From Benincasa hispida (taxonomy: Eukaryota; Streptophyta; Magnoliopsida; Cucurbitales; Cucurbitaceae): a stretch of 64,000 bases of DNA. The first letter of the stretch is position 1. Each line of letters starts with the position of its first letter. Shown piece by piece: positions 50,270-62,304 of the stretch. The translations under genes and the position numbers were made by a program. The notes below the pieces were generated by a model. It was not told where the DNA came from. It did not search any database and was given only the letters and a program-made list of their open reading frames with translations. The stretch covers positions 31,008,989 through 31,072,988 of the forward strand of contig NC_052349.1 in NCBI RefSeq assembly GCF_009727055.1. The letters are read 5' to 3'.

Positions 50270-50817
50270 CCACTTTCACCCATGTAGATCAAAGGACTCC
50301 TTCATAAGCAGGAGTTTATTAACTCACTCAGGATTAAGATCAACCCACCTATGGTCATCATGGTGAAATACAAGTCTCTTCTAGCAATGATATTATAAAG
50401 AGAGACTATTCATTTTGTGGTCCGGTCTTATACAAACTCTTTGTATAGGAAACCTCCGCTCACATGTCTCCACATGAATGATCAAGATAAGTTCATTTGT
50501 AACACTTTACAACAATTGTAATAATTACAAAGCAGACCATATCTGTAGTATTACCAGGATAAGGTATCTAACCTTATCCATCTACCATACATCGTTGAGG
50601 TTATTACTTAAACATGATCCACCTGTATATCTCCACATATATTTTAAAGTTATGTACAATAACTTTGGATCTTAATTTATTGGTTTTAGGTTAATGCAAG
50701 TAAATGTTAATAAAATAACACTTATTTTATTAAATAAATAATATGTTTGTACAAATACAATTTATAAACTATAAGACCACGAGATTTAGGGCATCAGCTT
50801 CAACAATCTCCTACTTG

Positions 50818-51520
50818 TCCTAAAGCTAGTGAGGTATACCAATATAAAGTACAAACCAATATAGTACAAAAAAATAATAAACTAGGGCATACATTACGCG
50901 CCCAGTAAAATCTCCCACTTGTGCTAGACCAGATGCAACATGTCTCATAGACCTAGATTGTCCAGGTGACCCTCAAATACTTTAGCCGTGAGAGCCTTTG
51001 TAAATGGATCAGCAACACTATGCTTCAAAGCGATCTTTGTGACGATCATGTCCCCTTGATGCATAATCTCTCGTATGAAATGATACTTGTGCTTTATATG
51101 CTTTCCACATTTGTGGCTTCTAGGCTTCATGGAATTTGCCATAGCACCACTATTATCACAATAAAGAATGATGGACACCAACATGTCTGGAACAACTTTT
51201 AGATCACTCAGAAACTTCCTTAGCCACACAACCTCCTTGGTAGCTTCATAAGCCACTACAATGGTAGAGTTAGGTATACAACTTTGCTTTGTGCTTTTCC
51301 AGACTATAACTCCTTCATTAAGAGTGAACACTGATCTTGAAGTTGATTTGTTATAATCCTTATCAGTCTGAAAATTAGAGTCAGTGTATCCCGTAAGGAT
51401 CAAATCCTTCAACTCATACACAAGCATGTAGTCCCTCATTCTCCGAAGATACTTGAGGATAGTTTTAACTGTTGTTTAGTGATCTAATCATGGATTAGAC
51501 TAATATCTAATAACCATCTT
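50818..51520 (-). pseudogene. Copia RNase H 3' end of pol
   Basis: An open stretch of 164 codons (51439-50945) contains GYTDSNFQTDKDYNKSTS, YEATKEVVWLRKFLSDLKVV, ILYCDNSGAMANSMKPRSHK and ADPFTKALTAKVFEGHLDNL, the copia RNase H and the usual C-terminus. The expected acidic Glu region around STIVVAYEA is altered (VVAYEA instead of the usual MEAEY-like text). Upstream pol is missing beyond 51520. Confidence 0.85.
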
Positions 51521-52867
51521 GTAAGAACAAACAACGTGCATGCAGGAACAATTTGGATCTTAAGTACTCTAAATTTCATTAATTTTAAAGATAAAAATAC
51601 ATGCAAATAACTTTGAAATTAGGGTTTGTGTTACAAACTTTGTAGCTCCAAATTAACCATCAATTCCACTCCAATCTTCTCATAAACCGACTGTAAACCA
51701 CTACGAGGGTCTTCCAACTATTCCTCGACCTTAGAACGGGATGGTGGGATCTGGTGAATGACTAAATTAGGGATGAATTTAGAATAGAAATTGAGAGAGA
51801 ATTGAGAACTTAAAATTCTAAAACTCTTTTAGAAACTATAAGTTGCCAAGAAGATTTTTTTTTCAACTAACTTGAAAATCACCAAATGGCCAAGAAGATT
51901 AATCTTTATCAAAACATCCTATTTATAGAGTAATTACATGCAATTCATGCAAAATTGCGTTAACCAAATTTTGACACTTCAAAATGCACTCAATTTAGTG
52001 GGATAGGTGGCATTTTGTAGAATCAACACTTTACTAAATGAATTACTCACTAATTCACTAAAAGTTGGATTTTTCTACTAAAAAACATTCTTGGATCTTT
52101 CCACTAAGTGAAGTCAACATTTTGACTTTTGACTATTTTGAAGTCATCATTTGACTTTAGTTAAATTTTAATTAAATACAAATTTAATTCAAAACTAATT
52201 TTAGAATTTCCCACTTAGTTTAGTCAACTTTTGACCTTTGACCTTCAAAGCTTGGTAAAGTCAACATTTAACTTTGACCAACCCTAATTAATTTCATTTA
52301 GTTCAAAATTAATTCAAATAATTAATTTTAAATTAAATTAATATTAAATAATTCATTAAACAATTTGATTAATTTAATTTAATATTCAATTATTAAATCC
52401 AACACTAATCCCGATGAATCCTTATTCATAGTTTTTATATTTAAATCTTATTTAAATATCTCCAACTCTCTCTTTATCATTCAATTTCCAATTGAATGAT
52501 ATGTCATTACATATTGCATATATTTAACGTTTCCCTAATTCAAATATAAACACTTCAAACTCACTCGTCACACTATTCTAAAATTTAGTCCGGTATGAGC
52601 TAGTAGGGGGGCCTAATGGACCTATAGATAAGAGCTTCAACGATCCGAGATTAATTGGTTAAACTCTTTTAACCGAATTAACCAATATTCGTTAACTACT
52701 GAGATACTCCACTAAAACTCAATAGCTGCACTCTCCTCACTCTAGATATATTTCAGTCCACTTGATTTAACCATGATCAGTAAGTCAATCATTCACTTGT
52801 TGTTCGTATTTATAACTAGGTCAAAATTACTATTTTACTTCTATAATACATCTTGCTCTTTAAGTCT

Positions 52868-53310
52868 CCTGATGTGTTTTGATGCATTTTATCTATGTGA
52901 TGATTAAGTGTTTCCTACTATCTTATAAACGCATTGTTTTACTTAGTTAGACCCAAGTATAAGTCTAACTAGAATCCTGATGAGTCCAAGGTCGAACTCA
53001 GGGATTGCATTCTATTGATGTGTTGACAATAATTGTTTCGATCTTGACGCAAACTGTTTATTAAATATGCAATTGCTTCTATTCTATTGTTAAAATAAAT
53101 GGTGATGGATGTGATGTGTATCACTATTGTAATTGAAACATTTTATGTGGAGATACGAGTTTTGGGTGAATAAAAATAGGGTTGAGAAAAATATTCAATA
53201 AAATTCCTAAGTAACTGCATACATCACGTATTCAAGCAAATTACTGAAAAATCACAACCTACACTTCTCAGTGTATTTAGCCACCATATCTTATTTTTAG
53301 GATGCATGTG
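52868..53310 (-). repeat. TGATAA-family LTR fragment
   Basis: Contains the family text in minus orientation: ggattgcattctattgatg and gaatcctgatgagtccaagg, comparable to the reverse complement of 10870-10950 and 42520-42590. It lacks the family start, so it is truncated. Confidence 0.6.
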
Positions 53311-53320
53311 ACGAGTATTT

Positions 53321-53680
53321 TGTTGGGTTGTATGTCCTAAAACTCGCAATTCGTAAAGTTAAACATTTTTTTATTATCAATGAAGACGTTGTTCGACATT
53401 TATTCAATAAAGTTGTTATTGAATTTGTAAATTGCACTTAAAAAGACTAAATCCAATAAATGCTATTATATGAATACTTGAACTTTATGTGGAGACATAA
53501 AGATGAATCAAGTTCGAGTATATAACCAAAACGGTCTATAGTGTACGAATAAGGTTGGGTATCTTATTCTAGTAACACTATCAGATGCGACTCACTCTGT
53601 GGTTGTTACAATTTGTTGTAAGGTGCTGCAAACGAAGTGATCCTGATTCACTCATGTATTTGTTGTAAGGTGCTAAAAGC
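53321..53680 (+). repeat. Start of a + copia LTR, inverted relative to 53960-54326
   Basis: Starts TGTTGGGTTGTATGTCC at 53321, closely matching the solo LTR at 4710, and breaks off near 53680. Together with the minus-oriented LTR start at 54326 it forms an inverted pair with a spacer of roughly 280 bp. Confidence 0.75.
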
Positions 53681-54427
53681 AGGTAGGAGTGAATTCCATC
53701 TTGCACCTTATGTCCCCAACTATCTACCCGACCTTACCCCTAAAATGGGAGGCTTATTGAGCCGACGTTGTTGAGCCAACCCTCACCCGTGCAAATCTAA
53801 GGATATTTCTGAATAAACAGAAGTTCATAGTTAGCTAAAGATTAAGGTCAAGTTACTTAGGTCATCGCATTGAAATAGTCAGACTTAAACAGTAAACAAC
53901 ATTATAAAGTAAGAATGACTAATTTCTTGGTCTGATCTTACACAAACTCTTTGCATAGGATGCCCCCACTCACATGGCTTCATATGAACGAATTAGGATC
54001 ACTTTGTTTGTAGCACTTTACAATAATTGTAACATCTAGAAAGTAGGCTGCATCCAATAGTGTTACCATAATAAGGTATCCAATCTTATTCGTATACTAT
54101 AGACTGTTTTTGGCTATTTACTTGAAGTTGATCCATTTTATGTCTCCACATAAAGTCCAAATATTCATATAATAGTCATTGATCGTAGTTTATTAGATTT
54201 AGACTTTCCAAGTGCAATTTAAATATTCAATAATAGTTTTATTGAATAAATGTCAATAACATTTTTATTGTCAATAGAATATGTTTAATGTTACAAACTG
54301 TGAGTTTTATGATATACAACCCAACAAATTCCCACTTGGACTAAAACTTCAGTGGATTTACATATATTCAATGTTGAGTAATGAGAGACTAAATACAATA
54401 AACTAGGGCATCAAATACTCAGTAACT

Positions 54428-55247
54428 AATTGTTCATTAGAGGGATCAATGGTATTTAAGAAGTTAGATGTATCTATAAGGGTAAAATGGTAATTTGGTC
54501 TACTTGTAACTATAAGCAATTCGTGAATGGTCAACTTACTATTGATTGATTATATCCGTAGACACAGAAATATAACTCCATTGCAAAGAGTGTTATTGTT
54601 GGTCTTTAGTGGAGTGACTGGCAATTAATGAATGTTGATTAATTTAATTAAAGAGTTTAGTTAATTAATCTCATACCATTGAAACTTCTAATTTATAGGT
54701 CCATGAGGTCCCATTGCTAGCTCATTAAGGGTAAAAGTAAGTATAAGTTAGTTTTGGATTCATTTGAATTGTTCAAATTATAAGGGAATTAATTGTATAA
54801 GATACAATTAATATAATGTATATAGATACATTGCATTATAAATTTAATTTTGAATAAGATTCAAAATTGTACTTTTATAGTGAGAATAAGTTAAATATTT
54901 GAATAAGATTCAAATGTTAATTATGTGAATAAGATTCATATAAAATTATAGGTTAAAAATTAACGTGAATAAGATTTATATTAAAACTATAGGTTATAAG
55001 AGAGAGCTACATTTGAATATAATTAAAATGCATAATATATGGTTCATTAATTAATGATTAGTTACTTAATCATATATTATAAATATTATATTAATTAGTG
55101 TAATATTTCAACTCCCCATTATAGGGGAGTTATTCTCCGTAAGTGGGGAATTATTTTAAAATAACTTCCATCCATCTCCCTCGTTTTAACAAAAAGAAAA
55201 CTTTGCAAAAGGGAGAAAAATTAACCCAATAAGTTCATTCTCTCTGC

Positions 55248-55293
<46 letters not shown>

Positions 55294-55690
55294 TCAAAAG
55301 AAACTCTCCTCTCAACAAGAAATTAATTATTTCCTTTTAAATAAAAGGAGTCCACACATCCTTTGGTACTTGTTCATGAGACTAGCAAGGTCATTGAGTG
55401 TTGGTGTCCAAAAGCTTTGTTCAGGTGTTCGTGTATTCGAGAAGAGTTCATGTGTTTGTGATTGTTGGGGAGAACAAGTAGTGGAGAGAAAAATTGTGAA
55501 GAAGTGATCTACAAGGGTAAATAGTTTTTTTTTCCCCTCTTACTCTATAGAATTTGCATGCTTATAGGTTTTATAGTGTTTATCTTGTAGCTCATATATG
55601 ATATTCTTCTCTGTATTTTGTTGTTTTCAGAATGTCACTTGTACGACATTCGCATGTTCCTTCGAAAATTCAATTCCTTTCAGAGTCAAC
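54428..55690 (+). repeat. + copia LTR, 5' truncated
   Basis: Begins in mid-LTR at about 54428 (taattgttcattagaggg; compare 5667-5685) and continues through the LTR middle to the transcribed end near 55690. It contains a run of 40 A at 55249-55288. No coding region follows. Confidence 0.6.
55249..55288 (+). repeat. A40 homopolymer
   Basis: Forty consecutive A residues inside the + LTR. Length is likely to be unstable in sequencing and between individuals. Confidence 0.95.
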
Positions 55691-55699
55691 CAAGGACAA

Positions 55700-58600
55700 T
55701 ATATAGTTTTTCTCAAAACACCATATATGTAGTTGATAGCCTATAATAAATTGAGTTGTTGTAGTTATTCATATTAATCATCATGTAATACCTTATGCGA
55801 ATATGAATTTAGCTCAATTTCATTAAGATGAATGTTTTGTTTTAATGATTACCATTTTCCAAATATTTATGGCAAGTACTATACCAACCAACTATGCTTT
55901 TGGGTAATAATGATAAAACAACGTCGAAGTGAATAAATCAAACATTTTACTTTGATTTGTACATTTACCATCAATTTTTCTTAAACAATATGCAGTGTAA
56001 AAGTTCAAATCTCCAATCTTTTGGTTGCATATTTATGTTTTATGCAAATTGAGCTAAGATTAGATTAATCACCATCAAAATTTTTTAATCTCTTTTTCAT
56101 TCTCTTAAATAATTTATATCATTTTAAAATCATATTAAAATCATTTTATTTGCTAATGAACATGTCTAGATTGTTAGACATGCTCAAGTTTGCCACTTAT
56201 TATTAAATATACCATTTTTAGAGTTGATGTGGTTTGATTTTGTCTTTATAATTATTGAAAAGAATATCATATGTTGCATGTGAAACTTCATATTTGTAGG
56301 TATATATATATATATATATTGTGATCGAATCATCCCTCCACTCACAACCCACGATTTTATATAAGTCCTCTTATTAGAAATGTGTATTTGATAGTAAAAA
56401 TGAGTTGCCAATATGAATATACTTCACATAATATAAAAGAATGTTAGAAGATTCGAATTTTTTTCACTCCACAAATTGTTGAATTAGAAAAAAAAAATTT
56501 GTTACTGTTAAACACATTGGTTATTTTCTTTTATAAATTTTCTAAAGATACATTATTCTAATTTTTAATACATAAAATATGGGGGAAAAGAGAATAAAAA
56601 GATATTGATGGTTTGTCAATTTATTTCTTTATTACTATTATTTAGAACTATAAAATATTATTCTCTCTCATTTCTTTGTTTTTCTTTCCAACTTGGATCT
56701 ATAATGTTTTTCTTTTTCTTCCTCTTCTTCTCTTTTCTCACCTTTGTCTTCTTTGACTTCTTCTCTCTCTACTCTCTCATCCTACCAATGTGTTTTTATC
56801 TTGGTTTAATGGTAAAAAAAAAGCGATTTTCTAGCATGTAAATCTCAAAAGTTACAAAAAGAAAAAAAAAAAAAAGAAAAAGAATTTTTTTTTTTTTGAC
56901 CAAATTAGCTTATTATGGTTATGGCTTCTCAAAAGTTTAAATTTGGGATCATTTCAGCTTTTGAAACCTTTAAATCAATATCATTTTGTTCCATTTTATA
57001 AGTATGGATGGAAAAAATATAAAAAAAAGAAATTATAAAAATGAATAGTCATTTAACAAAAATAAAATTATATCGAAAAATGTGAACGAGGTAAAATTGC
57101 AAAGACATGCGAGATCATGTAGTGCATACGTGATCACGTAGACGATCAAAACTTAAATTGTGCATAACTGATTATGAGTCTCATTTTTTTTTCTTTTTTT
57201 TCTTTTTTCATTTTTGTGAAAAAAGTTTCCAAAACAACACCATACTTAACAAACTTATTAAAGATATTACCATAGCCTTGCAGTAAAAAAAAAAAAATTG
57301 GGTACAACGTACAAAATGGGTATTAGAAATATAATTTTGCCAAAAAAAACATCAAAATGTTCACTCATGAAAATTACAAAAATCATGAAAGTACGAGTAT
57401 AAAATGACGAGAAAATATACCAAGACTAAAAAAAAACATGTGTTTCTTGACTTTAATAATAGTAAAAATTTTAGTCTTTAATCTTTAATGATTAATGATT
57501 GAATGAATAAATTCTTTTTCTATATACTCCACTTGATATTATTTATTTTTATTTTTGAAAATTAAACTTCTAAACACCTCTTCCACCTTTAGATTTCTTC
57601 ACTTTGTTAGTTACTTTATACCTTGGGACAGATCGAATTAATAATATACATATCAGAGGAAGCACAACTGAAATAAGATTAAATGACAAGTTTGATTATG
57701 TAAATTTTATATTTGCATCTATATGACCCATAAATTAACTTTAGATGTGTGTAATATGCTCATAAACTTTCAATTTGTATGTTATAGTCACATTCAAAAT
57801 TTTAAAAAATTGAATCTTCTATTATACATAAATCTTAATTTGGTGTTTAAAAATTTTCAACTTATTTGATATCTTTCAAGACTCAAGTAAAATTAAAACT
57901 TTTGTATGATTAGAGATAAAATTAAATTTTATCTAATATAACAATTAAGTTTTTGAAAAGTATATATGCCTAACATAGTGAATACAGAATTGAAAACTCA
58001 AGAATCTGATAGACATTGTGGTATTGATATGACCTCCATGCTTAGGGGTTGAAGGGTCAATCCCCCACCCTGCATGTAACAACCCAAGATTAGGAGGGGG
58101 ACATGAATGAACCAAGACCATATTCGAATTAGAGGGATCCTAAAGACATGAAAGTATAGTTTTGAAAGGCTTAAAAGAATTGAAAACTACTACCTATACT
58201 AATAAGATACACCTTCCTTTTCAGTAGTTCAATCATAGGAACTTCAAATTTAAGCGTGCTTAGCTTAAAGTAGTCCTATGTTGGGTGACTCCTAGAATTT
58301 TTTTTATGATGCATGTGAATGAAGACAAATTCTTCAGTTTTGGAAGGACAAGAGGATAACGTGTCAGGTTGCAAGGGAAATAAAAAAAATTTTGTAATCA
58401 CATTTTATCCCTAATATGTACTTGGAAAATCATTAAAAAAAAAAAACCACATTTTATCTACTCATGTTAATAAAAGGGAATAACATTTTAACTCTAATAT
58501 CTACTTTGACAACAATTTAAAAAAAAAAATCATATTGTATCTCTAATATCTGTTGTTCGACAAGATGATAAGATTTTTGAAGAAATTTAATTTGCTGAAT

Positions 58601-58869
58601 TCTAACTTTATATTTGTAATATATGTAGGTACAATCTCTAATATATGTTCCTTTAATTTGATTTCTTTCTCTCGAATGTTACAAAAAAATTTAAGTCTTC
58701 CAAATCTTCTTAGAGCTTCAACTTCGAAGTCTTCAGGAGCTTGGAATTTTAACTTCTTAAGTCTTCGTTCTTCATATTTTTTAGAACTTGGGAGCTTCAG
58801 TTCTTCAGAACTTGCTAGCAACGATCTTCAGTTCTTCAGAGCTTGAGAACCTAGGAGGGAATTAATGTG
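55700..58869. other. AT-rich intergenic DNA, no gene seen
   Basis: Low-complexity DNA with a (TA)n microsatellite at 56300-56320 and poly-A/poly-T tracts. The Phe-rich frame at 56605-56841 is pyrimidine-tract translation. 58680-58850 repeats agcttcagttcttcagaact-like words and may be part of the neighbouring LTR. Confidence 0.5.
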
Positions 58870-60462
58870 GTTTTTGATAACCACATCAATTGAGAACTTG
58901 ATAACTACAAAAGTCTTCTCTACTAATCTCAGACCTTAGATTGAATGGTGGAACTCAAATTGAGAGGGAATTGATGTGGTTTTTTAGAGTTAATAGAGAA
59001 GAAAAACATATTTTTTCTATATCTGATTTCTGATTGCATACACCACGAAATTGAATTCAAAATATCAATTTATAGTTCTTTACCATTTAAATCAGAATTA
59101 ATATGAAAATGCCACTTAATATTCCATTAAATTTAGTGGCATGAGATGGTTTTTGTAATGGAAAATGTGGGATTATCCTACTTTCCATGTAATCCAAATA
59201 TTTTAAATGTGAAATTGGGTTAAATTGAATATAAAATCAATTTTACAATTCTCAAATTTCTCAAAACAAAATTAATTAAATAAATTTTATTATTTTAAAT
59301 TTCATAAATCCAAAAAATAATAAACCAATTTCACAATTTTAAATTTCATAAATTCAAAATTTAATAATCTAATTTGGATAATTAATTAAATTAATTAATT
59401 TAATATCAAATATTAAATTAATACAATACCTCATTAAAATATTTAAATCACATTTAAATATTGTCAACTCTCTAAAACCGTAACGTTTAATTCGATAATT
59501 AACATCAATTATATCAAATATAAGAATCCAAACCCTAAACTGAGTTTGAAAATTTCAAATTCTCTCAACACGTTATTCTAAGGTTTAATCCTTTTATGAG
59601 CTAGTAGAAGAACCTAATGGACCTACAATGAGCTTTAATGATTTGAAATTAATTGGCTAAACTTTTTCAGCCGAATTAATCAATATTCGTTAACTACTGA
59701 GACATACCACTATAGTTGAGTAGTTGCACTTTCCTCACTGTGATATATTTTTTGTCAACTTGATTTAACCATAATCAGTAAGTCGATCCTTCACAGGTCG
59801 TTCGTATTTACAACTAGGTCAAAATTACAGTTTTACCTCTATAATACATCTTGGTTCTTAAGTCTCCACTGACGATTGGTTTATGGTCCTATCAATAAAT
59901 CGAATCTCTCTCAGCCACAAGAGGGTGGGGCTCATTTATTCAAAATCAAGAGTCAATACTTAAGGGAACAACTTATCTGCTGACCCTAAAATGGGTAGGA
60001 GTGAATTTCGTCTTGCAGGACTATGTCTCTAGCTATCTATCCGATCTTACCTCTAAAATGGGATGCTTATTGAGCGGTGATGTTAAACCACTTTCACTTA
60101 TGTAGATTAAAGGATAATCTCGTATAAACAGGATTCATAGTTAGCTTAGGATTAAGATCGAGTTGCCTTAGGTCATTGAATTGAAATAGTTAGTTTTAAT
60201 AGTAAATAGTCGTTATAAAGAAAAGTGACTATCTCGTGGTCCAGTCTTATGCAAACATCATTTTTATAGGATGCCTCCACTTACATGTCTCCACATAAAT
60301 AAATTTGGGATCACATCGTTTGTATCAATATACAAAGCGGGTCGCATCTATAGTGTCTCCAAGATAAGGTACCCAACCCTATCCATATACTTATAGACCA
60401 TTTTGGCTATCTACTAAAATTTGATCCTCTTTTATGTCTCTACATAAAGTTGAAGTATTCAT
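58870..60462 (-). repeat. Copia LTR truncated by a CACTA terminus
   Basis: Minus-oriented LTR. Landmarks such as gttcgtatttacaactaggtc (59799), ctgaccctaaaatgggtagg (59979) and gtctctacataaagttgaag (60436) follow the order of 51.5-54.3 kb. The copy breaks at 60462; the related LTR continues past the same point with ataatagtcattgatcgtag (54171), but here a CACTA end follows. Confidence 0.75.
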
Positions 60463-60720
60463 CACTAGAAGAAATTCGGGCTTTAATATCGGTTGACAAC
60501 CGACATTAAAGATAGTGTTATTAAAGCCCTTTAATGTCGATTTTTAACCGACATTAAAGACCTTCAGTGAAATTTCCAACCGACATTAAAGACCTTCAGT
60601 GAAATTTCCAACCGACATTAAAGACCTTCAGTGAAATTTCCAACCGACATTAAAGGTCTTTAGTGTCGATTGCAACCGACATTAAAGCCTTTATTTTTTT
60701 TAATTATTAACCGACATTGA
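60463..60720. mobile_element. CACTA (En/Spm-type) transposon terminus with subterminal repeats
   Basis: Begins CACTAGAAGAAATTCGGGC exactly at the break in the LTR. Subterminal motifs aaccgacattaaag repeat in direct and inverted form (for example tatcggttgacaaccgacat), which is the standard architecture of CACTA ends where transposase binds. The opposite terminus is not in the window up to 64000, and the interrupted LTR does not resume. Confidence 0.85.
60546..60641. repeat. Three 32-bp tandem subterminal units
   Basis: Units start at 60546, 60578 and 60610, with a fourth partial at 60642. Each begins aaccgacattaaagacctt and ends gtgaaatttcc. The first three look identical or nearly so. Confidence 0.92.
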
Positions 60721-62304
60721 AGCCCGAACATGTCCCTTTTTTTAAATTCCGTTGCCGAATCCATTTTTTTTTGTCAAAAAGTATAACATGACACATCATC
60801 ATTGAATGTTGTGGCTATGACATATTATTCATATATGGATTGTAAATCTATTACATTTAATCCACAAATTCTGCTATAAAATTATAATTTAAAAGGCTGT
60901 ACAATAATTCAGGCCTTGAAGACACAAATTACAAGTAATACAAACATTATGATTTTACAAACATTATGAGATTACTGTCTCTCTCCATTTGGTAAGTATG
61001 GATCCCTTCATAATTCTTTTTGAACCAACCTCCTAGCTTCAGCAGTGTCTGTTATGCAATCTTGTCTGACCACTGTTGTTCAAAGGATCACAAACAAAAA
61101 AGGTTTATAGACAAAGGATTGAAAGTGAAAATGTGATAAGAATTCATTATTCAACTAACCGCGTTTATTGGGAATGTGCATAAATGGTACATTCAAGGCA
61201 AAATTCTTGTAGTGAATGTGTTGGATCTAAAGTTCCCCAAGAAAAAGCATAAAGAGGTTGTAAATACCAAATCTTTACTCCTTTGTTACACCTACAAAAC
61301 AAGAAAATACAATAGTTGAATAAATGAGAGAATCTTCTTTTTCAAGATCTTGAAGAAGAGAAGCTTGGTTACGTAGATATGAGATACGAAGACGATGGAA
61401 AATTTTCGGCAGCATAACGATGCTACCACAACAAAACCAAAAATTTACCTTGACCCTGTTCAAAGAAACACACTCCCAAAAATATTTCACAACCACTTGT
61501 TCTCAACAGAACTATCAGAATTCTCAAAAAATGAATATTCAAGAACACATACATCAATAAGAAAATTTAACTCACAATGTACTTCAAATCTCAAAAGTTG
61601 TCACAAAAACTACCATAGAGCATGAATAACCTACAAACTACCATAGTGCAACCTACAAACTCAAGCACCTTGAATCAAATCTAAACTACAAATAAATAGT
61701 ATCCATGAGTCATAAATGGGTGTTACATTCTAATCCAATATGGTCCAAAGAACAAAATCTAAATTTCTTGATCTCATACCAAGAACAAAATCTTCCTTGA
61801 GTTGAAGTTAGAGAAAGTTGATTTACACAATATGTCCAATGCCAAAGACAACTCAAATAAATTGTTCCATTGACATCATTTTATGAATTCTTTGCACATG
61901 CCAAATTTTCATTTTGCACCTAAAAGATAAAAGGTGTATTAGATGCTTCTACTCTTTGAAATTTATTTATTCTGACCGGAGATTGCCTAATTTTTCTTCT
62001 CTATCTCTCCGTTTTTCGCCCCCTTTTATATAATTCATATATCAATGTATTCTTTTAAATATGAAGTATCTTAATGTGCTCATTTCCGGTGATTATTGGG
62101 CCTTTAGCTTTCACATAACCATGTATGGAGTGTGTAATTTTACAAGTGAATGGAAGTGATCATTTTATCAACATTTCATGGCCAACACTAAAGTATTCAA
62201 ACTACTATTTTTTCTGAAAAACTTACCTGAGCATAAAATTTAATAAAATTTGTAAGATTTATAGGATTAAACAACAAAAGGGTAATCATAGTTTGAGCAC
62301 ATAC
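60721..62304 (-). other. Interior of the CACTA insertion, largely unrecognised
   Basis: No transposase domain is seen. A short minus frame at about 61074-60977 reads [17 protein letters not shown], a stop, then [11 protein letters not shown], and resembles an exon end but is not recognised. After villin exon E there is possible decayed villin text: VSFSEKIVV at about 62224, then FSVGH in another frame. No villin headpiece domain was found. Confidence 0.4.

Larger units (their letters stand above)
47675..50805 (-). repeat. 3' LTR of another minus-strand copia element, with a solo LTR inside
   Basis: On the minus strand it starts TGTTGAAGCTGATGCCC at 50805, next to a polypurine tract (50806-50817, plus strand atctcctacttg). 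It is interrupted by 48765-50269 and ends near 47675. Net length is about 1.6 kb. The associated internal remnant is the RNase H at 50945-51439. Confidence 0.72.
51525..54326 (-). repeat. Copia 3' LTR with inserted LTR pieces
   Basis: On the minus strand it starts TGTTGGGTTGTATATC at 54326, next to a polypurine tract (54327-54338, plus strand aattcccacttg). LTR text runs to about 53690, resumes at 52867 and ends near 51525. Between lie a TGATAA-family fragment (52868-53310) and the start of a + copia LTR (53321-53680). Part of the LTR between these points is deleted. Confidence 0.65.

Noticed and set aside
56605..56841. Phe-rich 78-codon frame
   Set aside because: Translation of pyrimidine tracts; no protein-like composition.
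58015..58080. Possible SINE or tRNA-like sequence (ggggttgaagggtcaatcccccaccc)
   Set aside because: There is a B-box-like segment, but I found no matching A box at the right distance, no cloverleaf and no clear tail. Not enough to call.
61275..61496. 73-codon minus frame as a further villin exon
   Set aside because: No resemblance to the villin linker or headpiece, and no phase-compatible splice sites were identified.
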